Origin: an uncultured Bacteroidota bacterium
GTDB lineage: Bacteria > Bacteroidota > Bacteroidia > Chitinophagales > Chitinophagaceae
NCBI GenBank assembly: GCA_946479535.1
Contig: CAMLGP010000252.1
Span: 1-5,459, forward strand
Length of the DNA stretch: 5,459 nt
Direction of reading: 5' to 3'
The notes below the pieces were generated by a model. The model made no database searches. It saw nothing but the letters and a program-made list of their open reading frames with translations, and had not been told where the DNA came from. The position numbers were made by a program, and so were the translations under genes. This document shows positions 1 through 5,459 of the stretch, one piece after another. Every line of letters starts with the position of its first letter. Positions within the stretch are counted from its first letter, which is position 1.

Positions 1-800
1 ATTTTATAGGTACTGTCATTCACCAGCTGAAAAGAACCATCAGCAGAAAGCTTCAGGTTATTCAGGGCGATATCATCAGTCTTGAATGTATAGGTGCTGG
101 TTGAATTATCAATCTGGATATCTGCATCAATACCGGTTTTGGTATTTAACAGGTAAGGGATTGATTCGTAGGTGAAACTGGCTGCGTCTGCATCAGTCTT
201 TGTGGAAAGGGTAAATATATCTTCCGTGAAATCACCACTACCGGAATGGTTGAGCCCAACGATCTCGGCGCTCATATTCCCTGTCTCATCCTTATAATAG
301 ATGTAACCATTTTTGATCTCATACTTCTGCAGGGTCATTTTAAAGGCCGAAGCAGATGTGTCCGATTCAGTAGAAGTTGTAGTAGTATCGGTAGAAGGTT
401 TGACAATATCCCAGTTGGCTTTGCCTTCTTTATTTACCAATGCATGGATCCGGGGAGATTCAAGATAGATACCGCTTACTTTAATATTATCCCCTTTGAT
501 CACGCTCATCAGGTTAACTGATGCATCAAAGGATTTGGTTGATAACAGTGTATCCTTTGCATAGAACTCTGTACCCACTACTGAAAGGTCTTCCAGTGTT
601 ATGGATACTTTGGGGAAATGCCTGAACAAAGAAAGGCTTACATCCTTAAAATCAACTTTGGCCGTGAGTCCATTATTGACCTCCTTTTTAACCAGGTTGG
701 TTATTTGCTTTTTAAATACAATAGGAATGGTAAAGGCCAGCGCTATCAGCACAATAAGCGTAATGCCCAGGATCTTGAGGGTTTTCTTAAGGATCTTCAT
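1..800 (-). CDS. AsmA-like membrane-anchored protein, N-terminal part (3' end outside window)
   Basis: Translation on the minus strand from the ATG at 798-800 stays open to the window edge, giving 266 residues without a stop. The N-terminus is MKILKKTLKILG, a basic start followed by one hydrophobic segment at about residues 10-29, so the protein is probably anchored in the inner membrane with the rest in the periplasm. Residues about 47-72 (AKVDFKDVSLSLFRHFPKVS and on) match the AsmA N-terminal pattern, in which a short beta-rich stretch contains Leu-Phe-x-x-Phe-Pro. A Thr/Ser-rich stretch at about 136-151 looks like a linker. The rest is beta-rich with repeated 'GDFTEDIFTLSTKT' style strands. 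AsmA-family proteins are linked to outer-membrane assembly and lipid transport between the membranes; the exact role of this one is unknown. Family members in Bacteroidota are usually much longer, so most of the gene lies outside. It is separated from preA by 229 nt and is probably transcribed independently. Confidence 0.8.
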   Translation of the reverse strand, partial: MKILKKTLKILGITLIVLIALAFTIPIVFKKQITNLVKKEVNNGLTAKVDFKDVSLSLFRHFPKVSITLEDLSVVGTEFYAKDTLLSTKSFDASVNLMSVIKGDNIKVSGIYLESPRIHALVNKEGKANWDIVKPSTDTTTTSTESDTSASAFKMTLQKYEIKNGYIYYKDETGNMSAEIVGLNHSGSGDFTEDIFTLSTKTDADAASFTYESIPYLLNTKTGIDADIQIDNSTSTYTFKTDDIALNNLKLSADGSFQLVNDSTYK

Positions 801-827
801 AATGAATTGGCTTATAACAAATCACAA

Positions 828-835
828 CAAAGGTG
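828..835 (-). promoter_or_regulatory. Possible -7 promoter element for the AsmA-like gene
   Basis: On the minus strand this reads CACCTTTG, seven of eight positions of the Bacteroidota -7 consensus TAnnTTTG, 27 nt before the AsmA-like ATG. Only a poor -33 match (TTTC) lies at about the right distance upstream, so this is a weak call based on motif and position. Confidence 0.25.
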
Positions 836-872
836 CGAAGTTGTGGCCAGAAATAGAAAGTAATTTTACGCG

Positions 873-900
873 AAAAATGACTCCTGTCAGGAGGGGTTTT
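873..900. terminator. Symmetrical hairpin in the preA/AsmA gap, possible bidirectional terminator
   Basis: A perfect short inverted repeat (CTCCT, loop GTC, AGGAG; 881-893) is extended by a two-base mismatch and then an A-run pairing with a T-run (873-877 with 897-900). On the minus strand the stem is preceded by AAAACCCC and followed by TCATTTTT, so it could end transcription coming from preA before the AsmA-like gene. No gene reads into it from the plus strand in this window. The core stem is only 5 bp, so it could instead be a small operator or have no function. Confidence 0.35.
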
Positions 901-1029
901 GGCGAATGGGGAAACATTACCAAAAAACAGATTGCAAATAGGATAAAACAGGTCCTTTCGGTCTGGTTAGCGTGATTGGGAGCATGGGAAACCTAATCAA
1001 AAACACAATAACAGATTTGTTTAATTGGA

Positions 1030-2298
1030 CTAATGGTCGTTCAGCGGAAGGCCTCTCCTCTGAAATTCTTTCCAGTTCAGGTATTCTTCGCCCTTGCGAT
1101 GTACTTCCATAGTAATGCAGTTTTCCACCGGGCATACCAGTTTGCAGAGATTGCAGCCCACACATTCCTCTTCCTTAATGGAATAGGTATTATAGGGCTT
1201 GCCATAGGCCAGGTTGATGGACTGGTGGGAAGTATCCTCACAGGCGATATAACATAACCCGCAATGAATGCATTTATCCTGGTTGATCTTTGCGATGATA
1301 TGATAATTAATATCAAGATCTTCCCAATTTGTAAGGGTATCCACCGATTTACCGATGAAATCATTGATGTTCCGGAATCCTTTTTCATCCATCCAGTTAT
1401 TCAGCCCTTCTATCATATCTTCTACTATCCGGAACCCATGTTTCATGGCAGCCGTGCAAACCTGTACTGTTGTTGAACCCAATAGCATAAATTCAACTGC
1501 ATCTTTCCAGGTACTGATGCCTCCGATCCCGGAAATGGGCACCTTGCCAGTAACCGGATTTTGAGCAATAGTGGTTAGCATCTTTAGGGCAATCGGTTTT
1601 ACAGCAGGACCACAATAACCACCAAAAGCTGATTTACCTCCCACATTGGGATTGGGAACAAAAGTATCCAGGTCAATTCCTGTTACCGACTGAATGGTGT
1701 TGATCAATGAAAGTGCATGAGTGCCCGCTTCCACACAGGCCTGTCCTGTAGGAACTACAGAATGCACATTGGGTGTGAGCTTTGTTATAACAGGGATAGT
1801 GGCTGCTTCCATTACCCATTCCACCACCATTTTTGCGATGTGGGGATCCTGGCCAACTGCAGCACCCATTCCTCTTTCAGTCATGCCATGCGGACAACCA
1901 AAGTTTAATTCAAAACCATGTGCTCCTGTATCTTCTACCTTTTTTATCAGTTCATGCCAGCTTTCCTTGTCGTTATCCGCCATCAGGGAAACGATCATTG
2001 CGCGATCAGGAAAGAGCTTCACACATTCTGCAATCTCTTTCAGATTAATATCCAGCGGCCGGTCTGATATGAGTTCAATATTATTGAAACCCATTACACG
2101 TCCTCCATTGAAATCAACGGAAGAATAACGGGAGGATACATTTTTTACCTGTGATCCCAGCGTTTTCCAGACAACACCTCCCCAGCCGGCTTCAAAAGCA
2201 CGCAGCACATTGTATTTTTTATCGGTAGGTGGTGCACTCGCCAGCCAGAATGGATTGGGCGATTTAATCCCGAGAAAATTTGCACTTATATCTGCCAT
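1030..2298 (-). CDS. preA: Dihydropyrimidine dehydrogenase, catalytic subunit PreA (FMN, 2x[4Fe-4S])
   Basis: 422 residues, near the 411 of E. coli PreA. It reduces the 5,6 double bond of uracil or thymine to the dihydropyrimidine, the first step of reductive pyrimidine breakdown, using electrons passed from PreT; it acts in the cytoplasm. The N-terminal domain is a dihydroorotate-dehydrogenase-like FMN barrel: NPFWLASAPPT (15-25), FNNIELIS (71-78, substrate Asn73), NFGCPHGMTERGMG (132-144, substrate Asn132 and catalytic acid Cys134, equivalent to Asn668 and Cys671 of mammalian DPD), KLTPNV (173-178), INT (199-201, equivalent to Asn736-Thr737), and PISGIGGI (254-261) for phosphate binding. 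The C-terminus carries two ferredoxin-type clusters: C343, C346, C349, C353 and C379, C382, C385, C389. All key residues are present, so the protein itself looks intact. It starts 18 nt after the preT stop and is surely co-transcribed with it. No clear Shine-Dalgarno sequence precedes the ATG, as is usual in Bacteroidota. Confidence 0.95.
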   Translation of the reverse strand: MADISANFLGIKSPNPFWLASAPPTDKKYNVLRAFEAGWGGVVWKTLGSQVKNVSSRYSSVDFNGGRVMGFNNIELISDRPLDINLKEIAECVKLFPDRAMIVSLMADNDKESWHELIKKVEDTGAHGFELNFGCPHGMTERGMGAAVGQDPHIAKMVVEWVMEAATIPVITKLTPNVHSVVPTGQACVEAGTHALSLINTIQSVTGIDLDTFVPNPNVGGKSAFGGYCGPAVKPIALKMLTTIAQNPVTGKVPISGIGGISTWKDAVEFMLLGSTTVQVCTAAMKHGFRIVEDMIEGLNNWMDEKGFRNINDFIGKSVDTLTNWEDLDINYHIIAKINQDKCIHCGLCYIACEDTSHQSINLAYGKPYNTYSIKEEECVGCNLCKLVCPVENCITMEVHRKGEEYLNWKEFQRRGLPLNDH

Positions 2299-2316
2299 AA
2301 AAATCAGTTTAACTCA

Positions 2317-2922
2317 TTAGGGAAAAAGATATTTTAAAATAGCGGCTGCTCCATCCTTTCCTGCCTGCACCGCATCCACCACTTCCTTTCCACCATTTAC
2401 ACAATCACCTCCTGCAAAAACTCCTTTAACACTGGTTGCATTATTATCAATGGTGATCCGTCCATTTTTATTATTGATCTTATATTGGTCAATCAGTTCC
2501 GTGAAGGGTACCTGACCCGCAGCCTTTATCACCATATCCACATCAAGTGTAAAGGTCTCACCGGTATCAACGGGTGAGCGTCTGCCACTTGCATCCGGTT
2601 CTCCCAGGTTCATTTTACTGCATACCAGTTGAGTTACCTTATTCCCATTTCCTTTTACTTCTTTTGGTGCGGCCAGCCAGATGATCTCGCAGCCATCCAG
2701 TTTGGCAATATCCAGTTCAACATCGGTACAGGGCTTTTCAGCTTCTGTTCGCCGATATAACAGTGTAACTTCCTTCGCACCCAGCCGCTTTGCCTGCGTT
2801 GCAGCATCAATGGCTGTCATGCCCATGCCGATCACTGCAACCTTATCCCCTACAGGAACAGTGGGATAACCATTCGCGCGCAGATTATAAATGAACCCGA
2901 TGGCATCAACAACACCTTCCAT
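2317..2922 (-). CDS. preT: PreT C-terminal fragment: NAD(P)H-binding and FAD-closing domain
   Basis: 201 residues. It begins MEGVVDAIGFIYNL, where the ATG lies inside the second copy of the 22-bp direct repeat. In an undamaged gene this Met would be internal. Residues about 28-60 form the NAD(P)H-binding fold: VAVIGMGMTAIDAA (28-41) with the glycine loop G32-x-G34, and VTLLYRRTEAEKP (52-64), the RR pair being typical for the GltD/PreT group. Residues 167-190 (GVFAGGDC ... KEVVDAVQAGKDGA) form the C-terminal FAD-contact motif. Without the N-terminal half it lacks the Fe-S clusters and the first FAD glycine loop, so it cannot be a complete enzyme alone. Its start overlaps the end of the upstream frame by 17 nt, which could allow re-initiation after the upstream stop; no strong ribosome binding site is visible. 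It ends 18 nt before preA. Confidence 0.85.
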   Translation of the reverse strand: MEGVVDAIGFIYNLRANGYPTVPVGDKVAVIGMGMTAIDAATQAKRLGAKEVTLLYRRTEAEKPCTDVELDIAKLDGCEIIWLAAPKEVKGNGNKVTQLVCSKMNLGEPDASGRRSPVDTGETFTLDVDMVIKAAGQVPFTELIDQYKINNKNGRITIDNNATSVKGVFAGGDCVNGGKEVVDAVQAGKDGAAAILKYLFP

Positions 2923-3706
2923 TTCTTCGGGGATTCTTTTTAATATTCAAGGCAGTTACAACAACACCTTCCATTTCTTCTCCGGGAATATCCAGTTGCC
3001 TTGCAACACCTACTCCAATACCGAGATAAACTGCATCATAGTCTTTCTGCAATTGTTCCAGAGAAACCTGTTTACCCAAGGCCTGGTTGTATTTTATTTC
3101 AATTCCGCCAATAGAGGTTATATAATTTACTTCATCTTCACAGAACTCCGGTGTCACCTTATAGGCAGCGATCCCATAAGTCATGAGGCCACCACCTTTC
3201 GGTTCTTTCTCGTAAATGGTTATATCAATTCCTTCCCGGCTCAATACATGTGCGCAACTTAATCCGGCAGGGCCTGCACCAACAATCGCCACTTTCTTTC
3301 CATTGGAAGGTTTGCGGTCAAACAGTTTCCATTTATTCTCCATTGCCTGCTCAGTGGAATAGCGTTGCAGTTTGGCTATGGGAATGGGCTCTTCTTCCAG
3401 CAGATTATAAACACAGGCGCCTTCACATAATTTTTCAACCGGGCATACTTTTGAACATCCTGCACCCATGATATTGGATACAAAAATGGTATGGGCGGAT
3501 CCTTTTATATTATCGCTTGATATCTGTTTAATGAACTTGGGAATATTGATACTGGTGGGACAACTCTTGGTACAGGGGGCATCATAGCAAAACAGGCAAC
3601 GATTGGCATCTACCTGTGCGGCCGTCTTATTCTCAAACGGCGGATGAATATCGCTGAAGTTCTCCGAATACTGATCGTTGGTTAATTTGTTATTGGTGAT
3701 TGCCAT
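2906..3706 (-). CDS. preT: PreT N-terminal fragment: Fe-S domain plus FAD-binding domain, frameshifted end
   Basis: 266 residues, of which about 249 are genuine PreT; E. coli PreT has 412 in all. PreT takes electrons from NADH through FAD and Fe-S clusters and hands them to PreA. The N-terminal GltD-like Fe-S domain has two cysteine groups: C37, C40, C45, C49 (CLFCYDAPCTKSCP) and C84, C88, C94, C98 (GAGCSKVCPVEKLCEGAC). The FAD glycine loop follows: VAIVGAGPAGLS (139-150), ending with YEKEPKGGG (165-173). The frame is normal up to IPGEEMEGVV (240-249). It then reads through the 30-bp spacer as VTALNIKKNPR, and the second repeat copy in the wrong frame as RNGRCC followed by TGA at 2906-2908. 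The last 17 residues are therefore foreign. The start ATG lies 30 nt after the amidohydrolase stop, consistent with one operon. Confidence 0.88.
   Translation of the reverse strand: MAITNNKLTNDQYSENFSDIHPPFENKTAAQVDANRCLFCYDAPCTKSCPTSINIPKFIKQISSDNIKGSAHTIFVSNIMGAGCSKVCPVEKLCEGACVYNLLEEEPIPIAKLQRYSTEQAMENKWKLFDRKPSNGKKVAIVGAGPAGLSCAHVLSREGIDITIYEKEPKGGGLMTYGIAAYKVTPEFCEDEVNYITSIGGIEIKYNQALGKQVSLEQLQKDYDAVYLGIGVGVARQLDIPGEEMEGVVVTALNIKKNPRRNGRCC
2907..2928. repeat. 22-bp direct repeat within preT, copy nearer the PreT C-terminus
   Basis: Perfect 22-bp match to 2959-2980, with the flanking base differing on both sides, so the repeat is exactly this long. It contains the ATG (2920-2922) that opens the C-terminal PreT frame; read in the other frame it gives the TGT TGT TGA end of the N-terminal frame. 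The copies are offset by 52 bp, which is not a multiple of three and so breaks the gene. Confidence 0.95.
2929..2958. other. 30-bp spacer between the preT direct repeats
   Basis: This is the material between the two 22-bp copies. It is AT-rich in its middle (TTTTTAATATT on the plus strand), and I found no second copy of it in this window. It does not belong to the PreT protein: read in the N-terminal frame it encodes a Lys/Arg/Asn-rich tail. It is too short to carry a gene. Its origin is unknown. Confidence 0.7.
2959..2980. repeat. 22-bp direct repeat within preT, copy nearer the PreT N-terminus
   Basis: Perfect match to 2907-2928. In this copy the reading frame of the N-terminal half is still correct (EEMEGVV), so the break in PreT happens just after it. 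Confidence 0.95.
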
Positions 3707-3736
3707 GAGGGGTATTTCATTTAAAGAGGGGAGGGA

Positions 3737-4603
3737 TTAAAGTTCAACCAGTTTTCCATAAGTTTCCGGCCTCCGGTCCCTGAAAAACTGCCATACATTT
3801 CTTACCTGTTCAATCATATCCAGGTCAAATTCTGCTATTAATAACTCATCATTGTCTTCACTGGCCTGTGCAAAGATCTGTCCGCGTGGATCCACGAAAT
3901 AAGAAGAACCATAAAACTTGCCGAGGTTCCAGGGTTTTTCCTGTCCAACTCGATTAATGCACCCCATGAAATATCCATTGGCAGCAGCATGTGCAGGCTG
4001 TTCCAGTTTCCATAAATACTGAGAGAGACCCGCTACCGTGGCTGATGGATTATAAACGATCTCTGCTCCATTCAATCCCAGTATCCTTGCACCATCTGGG
4101 AAGTGGCGGTCATAACAGATATATACACCTACTTTGGCATACCGTGTCTGGAAAACCGGGTATCCCAGGTTGCCAGGTTTGAAGAAGAATTTTTCCCAAA
4201 ACCCTGAAGTATGCGGTATATGGTTCTTCCGGTATTTACCAAGATAGGTTCCATCTGCATCTATCACAGCAGCTGTATTATATAATACTCCCGCCTGTTC
4301 TTTTTCATAAACAGGTACGATCATTACCATATTATACTTCTTTGCGTAGGCCTGCATTCTTTCAATGGTTGGACCGGGAACTGTTTCTGCGGATTCATAC
4401 CATGCCTTATCCTGACCCGGGCAGAAATAAGGGGTATTGAATATTTCCTGGAAGCATAATATCTGAACACCTTTCTTTCCTGCTTCTTCTATCAGGGGAA
4501 TATGTTTTTGCACCATGGCTTCCTTGATCTCTTCAATTGTACCTTCTCCTTCAGTTTTGGGAAGACTCATCTGGATCAATCCTGATTTAATTATTCTTGG
4601 CAT
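3737..4603 (-). CDS. Nitrilase-superfamily amidohydrolase, probable beta-ureidopropionase (N-carbamoyl-beta-alanine amidohydrolase)
   Basis: 288 residues, a usual length for single-domain bacterial members. The nitrilase triad is visible: Glu53 in CFQEIFNTPYF (50-60), Lys126 in GKYRKNHIPH (122-131) and Cys163 in VGVYICYDRHFPDGAR (158-173). Glu137 in GFWEKFFFKPG fits the extra conserved Glu near the active site. The expected reaction is hydrolysis of N-carbamoyl-beta-alanine to beta-alanine, CO2 and ammonia in the cytoplasm, the last step of reductive pyrimidine degradation. The triad and the YICYDRHFP and KNHIPH contexts are typical of the carbamoylase/ureidopropionase branch, and the position between dihydropyrimidinase and PreTA supports that substrate strongly. 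Related N-carbamoylputrescine amidases look similar and could not be excluded by sequence alone. An upstream ATG at 4611-4613 is out of frame, so the ATG at 4601-4603 is chosen; no Shine-Dalgarno sequence is evident. It lies 30 nt upstream of preT. Confidence 0.9.
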   Translation of the reverse strand: MPRIIKSGLIQMSLPKTEGEGTIEEIKEAMVQKHIPLIEEAGKKGVQILCFQEIFNTPYFCPGQDKAWYESAETVPGPTIERMQAYAKKYNMVMIVPVYEKEQAGVLYNTAAVIDADGTYLGKYRKNHIPHTSGFWEKFFFKPGNLGYPVFQTRYAKVGVYICYDRHFPDGARILGLNGAEIVYNPSATVAGLSQYLWKLEQPAHAAANGYFMGCINRVGQEKPWNLGKFYGSSYFVDPRGQIFAQASEDNDELLIAEFDLDMIEQVRNVWQFFRDRRPETYGKLVEL

Positions 4604-4642
4604 AAGACATTTTTTGATTATTAGCTGGATCCTTCTTTCTAC

Positions 4643-4712
4643 GCCATGGTTCGTGTCTCACCAACCAAAGCTAGAGATTAATTTTTGTGGTTCGTGAGAC
4701 ACGAACCATGGC
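4643..4712. repeat. 70-bp nested inverted repeat (REP/BIME-like) between dihydropyrimidinase and amidohydrolase genes
   Basis: Outer arms 4643-4661 (GCCATGGTTCGTGTCTCAC) and 4694-4712 are perfect 19-bp reverse complements. After one C-C mismatch the stem continues five more pairs (4663-4667 with 4688-4692), leaving a 20-nt loop. Each half is also a palindrome by itself: 4688-4696 pairs perfectly with 4700-4708 around AGA, and 4647-4655 pairs with 4659-4667 with one mismatch around TCT. The element begins 2 nt after the dihydropyrimidinase stop. Neither strand has a T-run after a stem, so it is not a standard intrinsic terminator. Two inverted palindromic units fit a REP/BIME-type dispersed repeat, but only one element is in this window, so dispersal cannot be shown here. 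It could also stabilise or partly block the transcript between the two genes. Confidence 0.85.
4666..4673 (-). promoter_or_regulatory. Candidate -7 promoter element for the amidohydrolase-preT-preA unit
   Basis: On the minus strand this reads TAGCTTTG, an exact match to the Bacteroidota -7 consensus TAnnTTTG, 62 nt before the amidohydrolase ATG and at the edge of the loop of the inverted repeat. I see no convincing TTG-type -33 element 17-20 nt upstream, so this is a motif match only. If real, it would give the three downstream genes a start site separate from the dihydropyrimidinase. Confidence 0.25.
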
Positions 4713-4714
4713 AC

Positions 4715-5459
4715 CTATATTTTACCTTCAACTTTATTCCGTTTAATAAATTTACCATATCCTTTTTTTACGTAGCACTCATTGTTATCAATGGCAACCT
4801 GACCACGCAACAAAACTGTTTTCACCTTTCCGGTCAGTTCCCAGCCTTCATAACCAGAATAGTCAACATTCATGTGATGGGTCTTTGCAGAAATGGTGTG
4901 TTTTTCTTTTGGATCAAAGATCACAATGTCTGCATCACTGCCGGGCGCAATGGTCCCTTTCCTGGGAAACATGCCAAATATCTTTGCAGGGTTAGTACAG
5001 GCTACTTCAACATATTTATTTAATGTGATCTTACCCTTATGAACGCCTTCGCTGTATAATAGTTCCATCCGGTTTTCAATGGCGGGATGTCCATTCGGGA
5101 TCTTTGAAAAATCATCTTTTCCCATCAGTTTCTGCTCCCATTTGAAGGGACAGTGATCTGTGGCTACTACCTGAACCAATCCCTGGTTTATTCCAGCCCA
5201 TAGGGTTTCCTGGTCTTTCTTTTCCCGAAGGGGAGGGCTCATCACCCATTTGGCTCCTTCAAAATTTTTCTCATAAAGAGAAGCGTCGAGAATTAAATAT
5301 TGGATACAGGTTTCTACAAATACCTTTTGGTTTCTCCTTGTTGCATTGCGAACGGCATTCAATGCGCCTTCACAGGTAAGGTGAACGATATAGCCAGGAC
5401 AACCGGTGTAATTAGCCATATCTGCAAATCGTTCACTGGCTTCTGCTTCGGTTACTTCC
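4715..5459 (-). CDS. hydA: Dihydropyrimidinase (D-hydantoinase family), C-terminal part; 5' end outside window
   Basis: The open frame continues to the window edge (EVTEAEASERFADMANYTG), so the ATG at 5417-5419 is internal and about 247 C-terminal residues of a roughly 460-residue enzyme are visible. It is a cytoplasmic binuclear-zinc amidohydrolase that opens the ring of dihydrouracil or dihydrothymine to the N-carbamoyl-beta-amino acid, the middle step of the pathway. Visible motifs, counted from the first full codon: YIVHLTCEGA with zinc ligand His26 (the His239 position of hydantoinases), MSPPLR (73-78), VVATDHCPF with the catalytic Asp101 (the Asp315 position), IPNGHPAIENRM (about 120-131), the family's substrate-loop motif, and GTIAPGSDADIVIFDP near the end, the small beta domain typical of cyclic amidohydrolases. 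The other metal ligands (HxH, carboxylated Lys, another His) would lie outside. It is followed after 111 nt by the amidohydrolase; the inverted repeat starts 2 nt past the TAG stop. Confidence 0.93.
   Translation of the reverse strand, partial: EVTEAEASERFADMANYTGCPGYIVHLTCEGALNAVRNATRRNQKVFVETCIQYLILDASLYEKNFEGAKWVMSPPLREKKDQETLWAGINQGLVQVVATDHCPFKWEQKLMGKDDFSKIPNGHPAIENRMELLYSEGVHKGKITLNKYVEVACTNPAKIFGMFPRKGTIAPGSDADIVIFDPKEKHTISAKTHHMNVDYSGYEGWELTGKVKTVLLRGQVAIDNNECYVKKGYGKFIKRNKVEGKI

Larger units (their letters stand above)
2317..3706 (-). pseudogene. preT: preT, disrupted by a 52-bp duplication (whole locus)
   Basis: The two reading frames at 2906-3706 and 2317-2922 are the two halves of one PreT gene. 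Deleting 52 bp (one copy of the 22-bp direct repeat plus the 30-bp spacer between the copies) joins them in one frame of 445 residues, through IPGEEMEGVVDAIGFIYNL, a natural-looking linker of this family. Neither half has any other lesion or missing motif, so the event is recent, or it is an assembly error, or the halves still work together. Whether the locus is inactive cannot be decided from sequence; both halves are also listed as separate coding regions. Confidence 0.6.

Noticed and set aside
601..975. Plus-strand open frame of 124 codons
   Set aside because: It overlaps the well-supported AsmA-like N-terminus on the other strand and runs through the intergenic hairpin; the product is low-complexity and unlike any family I recognise.
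966..1005. Imperfect inverted repeat TGATTAGG...CCCAATCA after preA as a terminator
   Set aside because: It has one mismatch in eight pairs, a long loop and no T-run after it on the minus strand.
1855..1905. Loss of the catalytic cysteine in PreA (Val in GAAVGQDP where mammalian DPD has Cys)
   Set aside because: The catalytic Cys is the one in NFGCP, matching Asn668-x-x-Cys671 of mammalian DPD, and it is present; E. coli PreA also has Val at the other position.
1721..2128. Plus-strand open frame of 135 codons opposite preA
   Set aside because: It lies wholly antisense to a gene with all family motifs intact, its translation shows no recognisable domain, and other plus-strand frames here have the same character.
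2317..3706. Two unrelated oxidoreductase genes instead of one preT
   Set aside because: The two parts join without gap or overlap into one GltD/PreT-type protein once the 52-bp repeat unit is removed, and each lacks domains the other supplies.
4643..4712. Intrinsic terminator for the dihydropyrimidinase gene
   Set aside because: The stems are strong, but no T-run follows on either strand at the right place, and the downstream genes belong to the same pathway.
4641..4714. AC dinucleotides flanking the inverted repeat as a target-site duplication
   Set aside because: Two matching bases are expected by chance too often to support a transposition event.
4715..5419. Dihydropyrimidinase starting at the ATG 5417-5419
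   Set aside because: The frame stays open upstream to the window edge, and the protein from this Met lacks the first half of the enzyme with most metal ligands; the Met is internal.

Overview
The window looks like a chromosomal segment of a Bacteroidota bacterium, most likely of the Chitinophagaceae type. This is inferred from a moderate-to-low GC content, the absence of clear Shine-Dalgarno sequences before the starts, TAnnTTTG-like -7 promoter elements, and an AsmA-like protein of the kind common in that phylum. All genes are on the minus strand, so transcription runs from high to low coordinates.

In transcription order, the core is a reductive pyrimidine (uracil/thymine) degradation cluster. 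It begins with the C-terminal half of a dihydropyrimidinase (4715 to beyond 5459). A nitrilase-superfamily amidohydrolase follows, best read as beta-ureidopropionase / N-carbamoyl-beta-alanine amidohydrolase (3737-4603). Next comes PreT, the FAD/Fe-S NAD(P)H-oxidising subunit of dihydropyrimidine dehydrogenase, broken into two frames (2906-3706 and 2317-2922). Last is PreA, the FMN/Fe-S catalytic subunit (1030-2298). Together these would take uracil to dihydrouracil (PreTA), N-carbamoyl-beta-alanine (dihydropyrimidinase) and then beta-alanine, CO2 and ammonia (amidohydrolase). Spacers within the block are short (18 and 30 nt), except for 111 nt between the dihydropyrimidinase and the amidohydrolase.

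Two structures stand out. First, preT is interrupted by a 52-bp insertion-type duplication: two perfect 22-bp direct copies (2907-2928 and 2959-2980) separated by 30 bp. Removing one copy plus the spacer would restore a single 445-residue PreT frame, and the break falls between the FAD-binding and NAD(P)H-binding domains. Second, the 111-nt gap holds a 70-bp inverted repeat (4643-4712) with perfect 19-bp arms, each half being itself a small palindrome. It starts 2 nt after the dihydropyrimidinase stop and carries a perfect TAnnTTTG motif.

Downstream of preA, after a 229-nt gap with a symmetrical hairpin and a weak promoter-like motif, lies the N-terminal part of an AsmA-like membrane-anchored protein (800 down to position 1, continuing outside the window). 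It has no obvious link to pyrimidine breakdown. I saw no tRNA, rRNA, CRISPR array or transposase gene.
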